Assembly (NCBI GenBank): GCA_015523665.1 | Contig: WAJX01000258.1 | Location: forward strand, 1 to 13,228 | Source of the DNA: Ferroglobus sp. | Lineage (GTDB): Archaea > Halobacteriota > Archaeoglobi > Archaeoglobales > Archaeoglobaceae | Direction: 5' to 3' | Length of the DNA: 13,228 nucleotides | Shown: positions 1 through 7,193 of the stretch, in pieces | Layout of the letters: each line of letters opens with the position of its first letter | Position numbering within the stretch: position 1 is the stretch's first letter | Position numbers and translations under genes: made by a program | The notes under the pieces: generated by a model | The model's input: only the letters and a program-made list of their open reading frames with translations | Told to the model about the DNA's origin: nothing | Databases searched by the model: none

Positions 1-142
1 CTATTATAATGTTAGTTAATATTTTTTTAGCTACTCTAAATAAAGTCGACATCTGATATAAACATTAATCTTTATGTTATGTTTAGAGCTTGAAAAAGAT
101 TTAGAAAAATCAGAGAAGCAAAAAGAATGCAAGTAGAACATT

Positions 143-154
143 AAAACAAAAAAT
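143..154 (-). terminator. T-rich terminator after the ArsA-family gene
   Basis: Read on the minus strand, the stop codon of the ArsA-family gene is followed at once by a run of T residues, TTTTTTG then TTTT. Archaeal RNA polymerase commonly terminates at such oligo-T tracts without a hairpin. The rest of bases 1-142 is AT-rich and shows no gene that I can support. Only very short open frames are present, for example 20 codons at 74-136 on the plus strand. Confidence 0.5.
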
Positions 155-1303
155 TTAGTTAAAATAAATTTTAAGCCATCCATCTTCAAGTTTTGCTCTA
201 ACAACATCTCTTATAAGCAAGCTTTGGGGGAGAAATAATATCCTCCTCCAATATTGTGTTGAGATTATAAGTTCTTCTCCTCTTTTAAAAAGTTTAAGCT
301 CTTCTTTCTTTATGCTCGGAGCTTTTATACTTAGAATAAAATTATCTCCATCCTTGTAAATGTTCATAGCCCTCTCTTTAACGAATCTATCTGATGGATC
401 AACTTTATCGTAAAGTTCATCTGCAACATCATATAAAAGTTGTCCGTAAACTTCCGATTCTCTAAATTTAACCTTGAAAATGGGTAAACCGAAAGATTTA
501 ATCTCTTCAAGATATCTTTTTTGTAAGTCTATCCACCTTTCAAGATATTTCCCAGCACCTCTGGGAAAGAGTTTGTTCACTATGATCGCATCTGTTGTAT
601 AACCAAAAAGAGAAAGATATGTGAATGCTCTCTCACTCTCCTTTATAACCATCTTTTCAGCGTTCATAACTATTCTTATAGTTGTATTCTCACTTTCAAG
701 TATCTCTTTCACTTTTGCAATCTTGAAATACAACTCTTGAACTTTATCGAGAACTTCATCACTGGGGAGAGGAAGGTCAATTATCGGCTCCGCTATTGGT
801 CTAACTATCTTCAACAACTTTTTTTCGATTCCAAAAAATCTGTTCATATACCACCTTGCTACTTCAGGAACACTTAGAAGTCTTAGAGTCTCTCCAGTTG
901 GAGCACAATCTAATATTAATACATCAAAGTTATTATTTTCGTAAAATTCAAGGATATGGAGGAGAGTGGCAAGCTCATCAAATCCTGGAAAGATAGCCAA
1001 CTCTTCAGCAACCACATCGTTTATCCCTTGAGATTTAAAGAAGATTGATAAGTAATTCTTGATAACTTCCCAATGTCTCTCTATCTCTTTCTCAATGTTC
1101 ACTTCCATCCCATACAAATTTTCATCAATTTTTGTTGGTTTATAGCTTAATTGGGTGTTAAAAGAATCTGAAAGGCTGTGAGCTGGATCGGAAGAAATAA
1201 TGAGAGTTTTATAGCCGAGCTGACTACATTTTAAAGCTGTTGCTGAAGCAATAGTAGTTTTCCCAACTCCACCTTTACCAGTAAAGAGTATTATTCTGGT
1301 CAT
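155..1303 (-). CDS. ArsA/Get3-family ATPase with C-terminal HSP20-like domain
   Basis: This 382-residue P-loop ATPase belongs to the deviant-Walker (SIMIBI) ArsA/Get3 group. Visible motifs are the P-loop GKGGVGKTT (residues 9-17), switch I DPAHSLSDS (39-47), FPGFDEL (105-111), switch II DCAPTGETLRLL (132-143), and the late nucleotide-site motifs around MNAEKM (213-218) and NKLFP (243-247). Residues from about 313 to the end are beta-rich and look like the HSP20-like domain found at the C-terminus of many prokaryotic ArsA homologues. Only two cysteines are present (C26, C133). Neither the metalloid-binding cysteines of bacterial arsenite-pump ArsA nor a Get3 CxxC zinc clasp is there, so an arsenite role is unlikely; client-protein handling is an inference. 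The gene lies 16 bases after the diadenylate cyclase gene and is probably cotranscribed. The ATG has AAGGT a few bases upstream. Confidence 0.9.
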   Translation of the reverse strand: MTRIILFTGKGGVGKTTIASATALKCSQLGYKTLIISSDPAHSLSDSFNTQLSYKPTKIDENLYGMEVNIEKEIERHWEVIKNYLSIFFKSQGINDVVAEELAIFPGFDELATLLHILEFYENNNFDVLILDCAPTGETLRLLSVPEVARWYMNRFFGIEKKLLKIVRPIAEPIIDLPLPSDEVLDKVQELYFKIAKVKEILESENTTIRIVMNAEKMVIKESERAFTYLSLFGYTTDAIIVNKLFPRGAGKYLERWIDLQKRYLEEIKSFGLPIFKVKFRESEVYGQLLYDVADELYDKVDPSDRFVKERAMNIYKDGDNFILSIKAPSIKKEELKLFKRGEELIISTQYWRRILFLPQSLLIRDVVRAKLEDGWLKIYFN

Positions 1304-1319
1304 GTTACCTTCACATCAA

Positions 1320-2135
1320 TTACATCAATGATACTGGAATCTCTAAGATCACTTTCCCATCTTTAAAGATTGTTATGTCTCCCCCACTCTCAGATATAAC
1401 TACTGCTATGGCCTTTGTATTCTTAGTTATGGATGCTGATGCAAGATGTCTACCGCCAAGTCCGGATTTTATCTTTATATCTCCTTCAACATCGAGATAT
1501 CTCCCAGCTGATATTATTATTCCGTTTGAATCAACAATAAAAGCTCCATCAAGTTGTGCAAACTCTCTGATCGTTTCCCAATTCTCTGGATTTTTTATAT
1601 CTCTCATCTCTTCGGGATGCCCTTCAAATGGATTTAAAACTATCTGTCTGGACCTCTTTAGCACTTCTTCAACATCACCTATAACAAAAACTGTGCCTAT
1701 CCTCCTACCCTCTCTGCCTTTATAAGCTATGGAAAGGGATAAGGCTATAACAGCTCTGAGAACATCTTGACTAACTCTTTCGGAGCATTCACTTATAACT
1801 TTATTAAGTCTACTCTCAGAATCAAGAATTAAGATTCCTTTTAAAGAGCCAACATTCAATATAACAACACTCCTCCCCTTCTCTCCAGTTAAATTTAAAT
1901 AATTAGATAGGAATTCGGATATACCTGGAGTTGTGAGAATTTTTTCGACAAAACCTGAGGAATCTGCAAAGTTTATCGTATTTTTTATTACATTAACATA
2001 ATGTTCAGGTGAGACTACAATATTAACTCCTTCAGGAATTTCAATTTCTATTTCCTCTTCAGAAAGTAAAACAATTCTCTCTGCATTAACTTCTTTAGAT
2101 ATCTCTATAGACTTTTCAATAAGTTTTTGAAGCAT
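1320..2135 (-). CDS. dacZ: Diadenylate cyclase, DacZ-like (c-di-AMP synthase)
   Basis: This protein probably condenses two ATP molecules to cyclic di-AMP, a second messenger linked to osmotic and potassium homeostasis. The 271 residues end in a DisA_N/DAC catalytic domain. It shows EGRRIGTVFVIGD (142-154), the DGA motif (196-198), GGRHLAS (227-233, the RH nucleotide-binding signature) and an ESGG turn (249-252). The first 80 or so residues are a separate N-terminal region, as in euryarchaeal DacZ proteins. There are no membrane segments (unlike CdaA) and no helix-hairpin-helix DNA-binding tail (unlike DisA). It is the first gene of a two-gene minus-strand unit with the ArsA-family ATPase and is transcribed divergently from the cytochrome operon. 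Catalytic class is well supported by the motifs; the name dacZ is by family resemblance. Confidence 0.9.
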   Translation of the reverse strand: MLQKLIEKSIEISKEVNAERIVLLSEEEIEIEIPEGVNIVVSPEHYVNVIKNTINFADSSGFVEKILTTPGISEFLSNYLNLTGEKGRSVVILNVGSLKGILILDSESRLNKVISECSERVSQDVLRAVIALSLSIAYKGREGRRIGTVFVIGDVEEVLKRSRQIVLNPFEGHPEEMRDIKNPENWETIREFAQLDGAFIVDSNGIIISAGRYLDVEGDIKIKSGLGGRHLASASITKNTKAIAVVISESGGDITIFKDGKVILEIPVSLM

Positions 2136-2154
2136 TAAAACAACTATAATGGAT

Positions 2155-2168
2155 AGAATTTAAATCTT
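2155..2168 (-). promoter_or_regulatory. Probable TATA element for the diadenylate cyclase gene
   Basis: On the minus strand an AAGATTTAAATTC stretch lies about 20-33 bases before the ATG at 2135. This spacing would give a short leader or a nearly leaderless transcript. No convincing Shine-Dalgarno sequence precedes the ATG, which fits a leaderless message. Confidence 0.4.
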
Positions 2169-2218
2169 TTTATTATAAAATTCAAAAAGGTATTTTAACT
2201 TACTGATTATAATATAGA

Positions 2219-2238
2219 TAAATATTAATAAATATTAA
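2219..2238. repeat. Two tandem copies of TAAATATTAA in the divergent spacer
   Basis: TAAATATTAA occurs twice head to tail with no gap, so the copies are spaced by 10 bases, about one helical turn. Each holds the small palindrome AATATT. The pair lies about 60 bases upstream of the TATA box of the cytochrome operon and about 50 bases upstream of the diadenylate cyclase promoter. It could be an operator or a bendable AT tract. In so AT-rich a spacer (2136-2338) it could also be chance. Confidence 0.35.
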
Positions 2239-2296
2239 AGATAAAAATAATTTAAAATCCTATTATTAAATGATGTTACCAAGAAAATTTAGAAAA

Positions 2297-2334
2297 TTAT
2301 ATAAACAAAATTTCAGGGCCTGATTAGGAGGTGA
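2297..2334 (+). promoter_or_regulatory. TATA box and strong ribosome binding site of the cytochrome operon
   Basis: TTATATAA at 2297-2304 is a good archaeal TATA box. About 25 bases downstream, near 2325, a transcript start would fall just before a full-length Shine-Dalgarno sequence, GGAGGTGA (2327-2334), four bases before the ATG at 2339. The inferred leader is therefore only about 14 bases. The binding site is one of the strongest in the window. Confidence 0.6.
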
Positions 2335-2338
2335 ATAC

Positions 2339-3190
2339 ATGAAAAAGCTACTTGTATTTACAATCTTCACTCTTCTAATACTCCTTCCACATACAACTTT
2401 GGCAACTCCAGAGTTTGGTAAAAAAGAAAGTAGAAATTGTGATTACTGCCATATTAGTGGAGATTATACGAAGCTCAATAGCAGAGGGGAATATTACTTA
2501 AAACATAACTTCTCATTTGAAGGTTATAAAGAAAAAATAGAGAAAGGGGAGGGTATTGGTGAGAAATTATATATGAGGTATTGTCAAGGCTGTCATGGGG
2601 AGGTTAACGATTACTTCAAGAATAAAGAAATAAATGAGGAAGTCATATCGGTAATAAAATCTGGTAAGATGCCTCCAAATATCAAATTAGATCTCAATGA
2701 CACGGAAATAAAAGCACTTGCAAAATATGTAGGTTATTGGTGTAATCTTTGTCATGGGAAGATGCTTCCTAACCCAGAAGAGAGGGAAATTCATGCTGAA
2801 GGGCATCCATCGAGCTTAAAACATGGGGAATTTTGGTGTCTTAATTGTCATAACCTAAATGATAGAGATTATCTAAAACTCATCAATGGGAAATTAATTC
2901 CATTTAATCAATCTCCAGAGTTATGTGGTGAGTGTCATGGGCAAGTTTACAATGAATGGAAGGAAGAAATACATGGAAGGTGGGTGGGGAGTATAAATAA
3001 TCCCATAGCGGATGTTATATGTGTTGATTGCCATAACCCACATTCACCAAAATTCTCACCTATTGAACCTATGCCTACTCCTCAAGAAAAACTACTTTCC
3101 TTTGAACCTGCGAATTATAGGAATATAGCCATCGCTGTTGTGGCGATATCCGTTCTGTTAATGGCGTATGCGGGGAGTGGTAGGAGATGA
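2339..3190 (+). CDS. Membrane-anchored hexaheme cytochrome c
   Basis: This exported electron-transfer protein has 283 residues. A Sec signal peptide covers about residues 1-22 (basic start, hydrophobic core, LA before TP). Six CxxCH heme-attachment sites begin at C34, C82, C135, C167, C196 and C228. A hydrophobic segment at about 262-277 followed by GRR should anchor the C-terminus, leaving the heme region outside the cell. The architecture looks composite. Heme 1 sits in a CxxCH...LNSRG context. Residues 70-132 read like a class I monoheme cytochrome c, with CQGCHG, GKMPP offering Met111 as possible sixth ligand, and a C-terminal helix. The last four hemes, with additional histidines (for example H152, H156, H212), resemble multiheme NrfB/cytochrome c7-type folds. 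Its stop overlaps the next gene's start by four bases (ATGA). It probably passes electrons between the FeS/NrfD partners and an external carrier. Donor, acceptor and direction are unknown. Confidence 0.92.
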   Translation: MKKLLVFTIFTLLILLPHTTLATPEFGKKESRNCDYCHISGDYTKLNSRGEYYLKHNFSFEGYKEKIEKGEGIGEKLYMRYCQGCHGEVNDYFKNKEINEEVISVIKSGKMPPNIKLDLNDTEIKALAKYVGYWCNLCHGKMLPNPEEREIHAEGHPSSLKHGEFWCLNCHNLNDRDYLKLINGKLIPFNQSPELCGECHGQVYNEWKEEIHGRWVGSINNPIADVICVDCHNPHSPKFSPIEPMPTPQEKLLSFEPANYRNIAIAVVAISVLLMAYAGSGRR

Positions 3191-4152
3191 AGGATTCTAG
3201 GAGAAATTTCATTAAGAAGATTGCAATGCTTGGCTTTTCGCCATTAGCTTTCAAAATTCCTGTTATCGATGTTTCGTTTGAAGAACTCATGCAAAAACAT
3301 TTCAAGGAAATGAGCGAAGAAGAGAAGAGAGAAGTTATAGAGAGGCTTGAAAGGGAATATAAAGAGAAATATGGTATTGATGTAAAAATAAAAACAACTC
3401 CAGCGAAAGAAGGAGTAGTTTGGGGTTATGCGTTAAACATTCAAAAATGTATAGGATGTAGGAGATGCGTTTATGCTTGCGTTAAGGAGAATAACCAGTC
3501 GAGAGGTTCAAAAAATGATCCAACGATTCCAGCAATTCAGTGGATAAGAGTGATAAGGGTTGAGAAGGCAAAATTAAATCCAGAAACTAAGGCTAAAGCG
3601 GATTTTAGAGTAGGATTTGGTGAAGTGAGAGCTGGAATTGATATTGAAGTAACGGAACATTACTACTCTCCAGATAAAGTCCCAGAAAAAGACTATTTCT
3701 ATATTCCAATCCAATGTCAACAGTGTGAAAGACCTCCATGCGTTAAAGTTTGTCCAACAAAAGCTACATGGAAAGAACCAGACGGAATAATAGTGATTGA
3801 TTATAACTGGTGTATCGGTTGTAGATACTGCATGGCAGCTTGTCCATATTGGGCAAGGCATTTTAATTGGACAGAACCGTATATTGAAGCTGAAGAAATC
3901 AATACGAACATGCATTATTTGGGCAATAGATTGAGAATGAAGGGAGTAGTTGAAAAATGTACATTCTGTATTCAACGAACGAGAGAAGGTAGATTTCCTG
4001 CTTGTGTTGAGATATGTCCGGTTGGAGCAAGAAAGTTTGGAAATCTTTTAGATCCAGAGAGTGAGATTAGGAAAATTTTGGAAAGTAAGAGAGTATTTAG
4101 ACTTAAGGAAGAGGCTGGAACACAACCTAAGTTCTTCTATTTCATGGATTGA
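3187..4152 (+). CDS. Tat-exported four-cluster [4Fe-4S] ferredoxin subunit, DsrO/PsrB/NrfC-like
   Basis: This 321-residue iron-sulfur electron-transfer subunit opens with a twin-arginine-type leader, SRRNFIKK (residues 4-11), and a hydrophobic stretch to about 27, so it should be exported folded. Sixteen cysteines form four ferredoxin-type groups: C88/91/94/98, C177/180/185/189, C209/212/215/219 and C258/261/273/277. This is the pattern of the DmsB/PsrB/NrfC/DsrO family. Such subunits relay electrons between a NrfD-type membrane protein and a heme or molybdopterin partner. Residues 40-65 form a charged helix. The start overlaps the cytochrome stop (ATGA) and has GGGGAGTGG just upstream, which suggests translational coupling. 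The next gene begins nine bases after the stop. DsrO-like is the best match by eye because of its DsrP-like partner. Confidence 0.92.
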   Translation: MKDSRRNFIKKIAMLGFSPLAFKIPVIDVSFEELMQKHFKEMSEEEKREVIERLEREYKEKYGIDVKIKTTPAKEGVVWGYALNIQKCIGCRRCVYACVKENNQSRGSKNDPTIPAIQWIRVIRVEKAKLNPETKAKADFRVGFGEVRAGIDIEVTEHYYSPDKVPEKDYFYIPIQCQQCERPPCVKVCPTKATWKEPDGIIVIDYNWCIGCRYCMAACPYWARHFNWTEPYIEAEEINTNMHYLGNRLRMKGVVEKCTFCIQRTREGRFPACVEICPVGARKFGNLLDPESEIRKILESKRVFRLKEEAGTQPKFFYFMD

Positions 4153-4161
4153 GGTGATAGA

Positions 4162-5421
4162 ATGGTTAAAGTGAATGATGAAAGAGAAAAAGTTGATGAA
4201 AGCTTCTTCAGATTTCTTATAGAGGCGATAAAGATAGCATTTAGTGGGAGTCGTAGATATTATGCATGGCTTTTGGGTTTAATCCTTATAATTCTGTTAG
4301 GAGCTTATTCATACTATTATCAACTTAAATACGGTTTTATAATAACAGGAATGAGAGATCAAGTGAGTTGGGGGTTATATATCTCTAATTTTACGTTTTT
4401 TGTTGGAGTTGCCGCCTCAGCTGTGATGATTGTTATACCGCTATACATATACAATTACAAAGAATTCAAACATATAATAACTTTTGGAGAGTATTTGGCA
4501 GTGGGAGCATTGATAATTGTTATGACAAACGTTTCTGCAGATATAGGTAGAATAGAGAGGATATTTCACATGTTCCCAATAGTTGGAACACCTAACTGGC
4601 CACAATCACTACTCATGTGGGATTTCATAGTTCTCATAGGTTATCTATTGCTTAATCTGATCATACCGACGTATGGTCTTTACAAAGCATATTACAATTC
4701 TCAGCCGAGGAGTTGGATAAAAGTTTTAATCTACATCTCTGTTCCGTGGGCTATCAGCATTCATACAGTTACCGCATTTATCTATAGCGGACTTTCTGCA
4801 AGACCTTTTTGGAATTCAGCCTTAATGGCCCCACGATTTCTTGCCAGTGCTTTTACTTCTGGACCAGCGTTACTCATAATAGTCTTATTGTTAGTTAGGC
4901 ACTTTAGACCAGAATTCAGGGAGAAGATAAGTGAGAAAGCAATTCAAACGCTTGCACAGATAATATTAATTGCGTTGATAACAAATCTATTTTTCTTAGG
5001 TTCTGAGATATACAGTGTTGGTTATGCCCAAACTTCACACTGGATCTCTTTAGAGTACTTAATATTTGGACTTGAACATGCAGGGAAGTATTATGGCGTA
5101 TTAGTCCCCTTTTTCTGGGCATCGTTGTTACTTAATCTAATAGCGGTGTTTGTATTACTCTATCCAAAAACCAGAAAGAATAGCTATTCTTTAGCATTAG
5201 CTTGTTTTATGGTGTTCATAGGAATATGGCTTGAAAAAGGAATGGGTTTAGTTATTCCAGGCTTTGTACCAACTCCAATAGGGGAAATTTGGGAATACAT
5301 ACCAACATTAATGGAGATTATGATAAGCTTTGCTGGTTGGGCCTTAGGATTTCTGATATACACCCTTCTAATCAGAGTAACAATAGCAATAGAGAGTGGA
5401 GAGCTAAGACATTTAAGTTAA
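4162..5421 (+). CDS. NrfD/DsrP-type integral membrane quinone-interacting subunit
   Basis: This protein of 419 residues has about ten hydrophobic helices, at roughly 35-52, 72-94, 105-124, 150-172, 188-208, 226-246, 262-281, 311-333, 341-359 and 383-405. The long NrfD form, as in DsrP and PsrC, has this size. Family-like stretches include DQVSWGLYISNFTFFVGVA (66-84), DIGRIERIFHM (127-137), WPQSLLMWD (146-154) and LEKGMGLVIPGF (357-368). These proteins exchange electrons between membrane quinone (or methanophenazine) and the exported FeS subunit. The start has GAGGTGAT (4151-4158) a few bases upstream and overlapping the preceding stop. It is the last gene of the operon. No gene for a catalytic subunit follows. 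Family assignment is firm; quinone type and direction are not visible. Confidence 0.92.
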   Translation: MVKVNDEREKVDESFFRFLIEAIKIAFSGSRRYYAWLLGLILIILLGAYSYYYQLKYGFIITGMRDQVSWGLYISNFTFFVGVAASAVMIVIPLYIYNYKEFKHIITFGEYLAVGALIIVMTNVSADIGRIERIFHMFPIVGTPNWPQSLLMWDFIVLIGYLLLNLIIPTYGLYKAYYNSQPRSWIKVLIYISVPWAISIHTVTAFIYSGLSARPFWNSALMAPRFLASAFTSGPALLIIVLLLVRHFRPEFREKISEKAIQTLAQIILIALITNLFFLGSEIYSVGYAQTSHWISLEYLIFGLEHAGKYYGVLVPFFWASLLLNLIAVFVLLYPKTRKNSYSLALACFMVFIGIWLEKGMGLVIPGFVPTPIGEIWEYIPTLMEIMISFAGWALGFLIYTLLIRVTIAIESGELRHLS

Positions 5422-5428
5422 ACCCTCT

Positions 5429-5450
5429 ATTTAATTTTAAATTTTGTTTC
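5429..5450 (+). terminator. T-rich terminator region after the NrfD-type gene
   Basis: Three T-runs (TTTAATTTT, ATTTTG, TTTC) occur within 30 bases of the stop codon, which fits an archaeal oligo-T terminator. There is no clear hairpin. The 84-base gap to the convergent peptidase gene also holds the 14-base direct repeats listed separately. Confidence 0.4.
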
Positions 5451-5466
5451 GAAGATATTTAAAATC

Positions 5467-5494
5467 AATTCTTATTAAATAATTCTTATTAAAT
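5467..5494. repeat. Two exact tandem copies of AATTCTTATTAAAT
   Basis: The 14-mer AATTCTTATTAAAT is present at 5467-5480 and again at 5481-5494. A degenerate third copy (TTCTTAATTAAAT, one base longer in the core) follows at 5499-5511 and contains the stop codon of the convergent M20 gene. The array lies between two convergent operons and may act in termination or be a slippage product. Confidence 0.6.
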
Positions 5495-5505
5495 CTCGTT
5501 CTTAA

Positions 5506-6723
5506 TTAAATCTCTAAAGGAAGAACAGCCAATACTTTTGCATCTTCGATTACATTGTCAATTTTCGCATATTCATTTGCTTCGTGAGCTTTACCATCGA
5601 TCGTTGCCCATACTGCTGTTTCAAAACCAGCTTTTCTAAAGAAAGATGCACAAGTGTTCCCACCGATACCACAAATTCCGGCATCAACACCTCTGGTTAT
5701 TCTTATAGCCCTCTTCAATCTTTGCACTATCTCACTATCTATCTTAGTTGATGGTGAACTTTCATCTTGAACTATGCTGATTTTTATATCAAATCCATCC
5801 TTTCTACTTTCACAGAACTCTCTGATGAATTCGTAAACCTCCTGATTTCTGTACTCTGGGATTATTCTGCAATCTATATAACTTATATCATTTCCGGGGA
5901 TTGTATTTATGTTATCAACATTTTTTTCTCTTTTTGTTGGTTCAAATGTTGAATAAGGTGGAGTGAAGAGATCATTTTTTTTATTGAATCTTTTGTGGAG
6001 TTCTTTGTCTAAATTCACTAAAAGTTCCATAGCTTTTCTGTTTGCATTCTTGGAAAGGTCAGGTCTACTTGCATGTCCCTGTTTTCCTCTAACTTCTATT
6101 TTAAGCCACAAAACTCCTTTTTCCGCTATTTCAATTAGGTCTCCTTTTGGAAAACCAGCGTCTGGGACTAAAAATAAGTCATTCTTCCTAAATATATTCT
6201 GTTCTAATAGATATTTTATTCCATATCTGCTCCCAGTTTCTTCATCAGAAACAATGGCAAGTGATAATGTGTATTCTAACTCAATTCCAAGGTTCATTAA
6301 AGCTCTTCCTGCAAGAATTGACGATACTATGGCTTGACCATTATCTTCAGCTCCTCTCCCAAATACTTTACCATTTTTGTATACAGCTTTGAAAGGAGAT
6401 GTATCCCACAAACTTACATCACCTTCTGGTACGACATCCATGTGAGAGACAATCCATAATCTCCTCTTCCTTTTGCCTCTTATCTTTGCGATTATGTTTG
6501 GTCTAACACCACCTTCAGCTCTTTTATCTTCAGCATCATATCGTTCAACTTCGTCAAAATTGTCGAGAAGGGATTCTATATACTTGGCTTTCTTTAATTC
6601 TCCCTTCCCACCATTTTCTGGGGAGAGTGCTTTTATCTCTATGAGATTCGACAACATCTTTATTGATTCTTCTCTATACCTCTCAATCTCTTTGCTGATA
6701 TCATTAAAAACTTCCTTAATCAT
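5506..6723 (-). CDS. M20-family zinc metallopeptidase (ArgE/DapE/CPG2-like)
   Basis: This cytoplasmic metallohydrolase has 405 residues, the usual M20 length. Putative metal and catalytic residues are visible: HMD (H94, D96), the bridging D127 in GRGAEDNGQA, the general-base pair E161-E162 in SDEETGS, D188 in VPDAGFP, and C-terminal H380 in GKAHEANE. The insert (dimerisation) domain starts near GKQGHASRPD (213-222), with H217. The family cleaves N-acyl or peptide amide bonds, as in acetylornithine deacetylase, succinyl-diaminopimelate desuccinylase and dipeptidases. The substrate cannot be read from the sequence, and no arginine or lysine biosynthesis gene is adjacent, so a peptidase role is as likely as a biosynthetic one. 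The start overlaps the regulator stop by four bases (ATGA), indicating translational coupling. No signal peptide is seen. Confidence 0.9.
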   Translation of the reverse strand: MIKEVFNDISKEIERYREESIKMLSNLIEIKALSPENGGKGELKKAKYIESLLDNFDEVERYDAEDKRAEGGVRPNIIAKIRGKRKRRLWIVSHMDVVPEGDVSLWDTSPFKAVYKNGKVFGRGAEDNGQAIVSSILAGRALMNLGIELEYTLSLAIVSDEETGSRYGIKYLLEQNIFRKNDLFLVPDAGFPKGDLIEIAEKGVLWLKIEVRGKQGHASRPDLSKNANRKAMELLVNLDKELHKRFNKKNDLFTPPYSTFEPTKREKNVDNINTIPGNDISYIDCRIIPEYRNQEVYEFIREFCESRKDGFDIKISIVQDESSPSTKIDSEIVQRLKRAIRITRGVDAGICGIGGNTCASFFRKAGFETAVWATIDGKAHEANEYAKIDNVIEDAKVLAVLPLEI

Positions 6724-7187
6724 CGTAACATACCTTCAATCTCCTTTATAAGTTTACCAACTTCTTCTCTTACCTCATTATCTCTACTCTCATCCAATTT
6801 CTTCAATTCAGCTTTTACTGGTAGAAGAATCTCTATCATTTCATCTTTTTCATTGCCATTTGCGCTTTGTATTATAGATTTTAGAAGAGATAGTCTCTTT
6901 CTGGCTACAAAATCCTTACTGAGGATGTCTTTTAATTCTTTTAGCATTTCCGCTACTCTCCTACCATCTTCTGTAAGTTTTATAACTCTCACTCTCCCTC
7001 TAAATTCGCTCTCGATTAAAGCATGGTTTTCGAACTCTGTTAGAACTTTGGATATATAACTATAAGGAGAACCCACCATCTTTGAAATGTTTAAAGGATA
7101 AGCCACCTCCCCTCTTTCTTCAGTTTCAAGAATTTTTAGAATTATTTGAACAGTTTTATCGTGGAGAAACATCTTCTCTAGACTCAT
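6720..7187 (-). CDS. Winged-helix transcriptional regulator coupled to the M20 gene
   Basis: This 155-residue protein has an N-terminal winged helix-turn-helix. Helices span about residues 10-60, with a recognition-type segment near GSPYSYISKVLTEFENHALI (39-58). A wing covers about 60-72 (EFRGRVRVIKLTEDG). The remaining half is charged and helical (about 75-155), probably a dimerising coiled region. It resembles archaeal MarR/PadR/HTH-type regulators, but I cannot name a subfamily. The start is set by AAGGTGA (7194-7200) six bases before the ATG. Its stop overlaps the M20 start (ATGA), so the two are made together. It may control its own operon or sense a peptide or amino acid related to the peptidase; that is inference. 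Confidence 0.8.
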   Translation of the reverse strand: MSLEKMFLHDKTVQIILKILETEERGEVAYPLNISKMVGSPYSYISKVLTEFENHALIESEFRGRVRVIKLTEDGRRVAEMLKELKDILSKDFVARKRLSLLKSIIQSANGNEKDEMIEILLPVKAELKKLDESRDNEVREEVGKLIKEIEGMLR

Positions 7188-7193
7188 AGATTT

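Noticed and set aside
74..136. 20-codon frame on the plus strand with a charged, coiled-coil-like sequence
   Set aside because: It is very short, preceded by a stop at 59 and has no ribosome binding site. It may be a chance A-rich stretch.
155..1303. Arsenic resistance function for the ArsA-family ATPase
   Set aside because: Metalloid-binding cysteines are missing and there is no ArsB, ArsR or ArsD gene nearby.
1375..1725. Open frame antisense to the diadenylate cyclase gene
   Set aside because: It lies wholly opposite a gene with clear catalytic motifs and has no family-like motif of its own.
3574..3975. Open frame antisense to the FeS subunit gene
   Set aside because: It is a shadow of the cysteine-rich gene, with no motif, ribosome binding site or promoter.
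2339..5421. A complete Qrc or polysulfide/DMSO reductase operon
   Set aside because: No molybdopterin-type catalytic subunit is present at either end of the operon.
5963..6337. Open frame antisense to the M20 gene, with a serine- and leucine-rich product
   Set aside because: The composition is that of a reversed coding strand, and the M20 frame has all its metal ligands.
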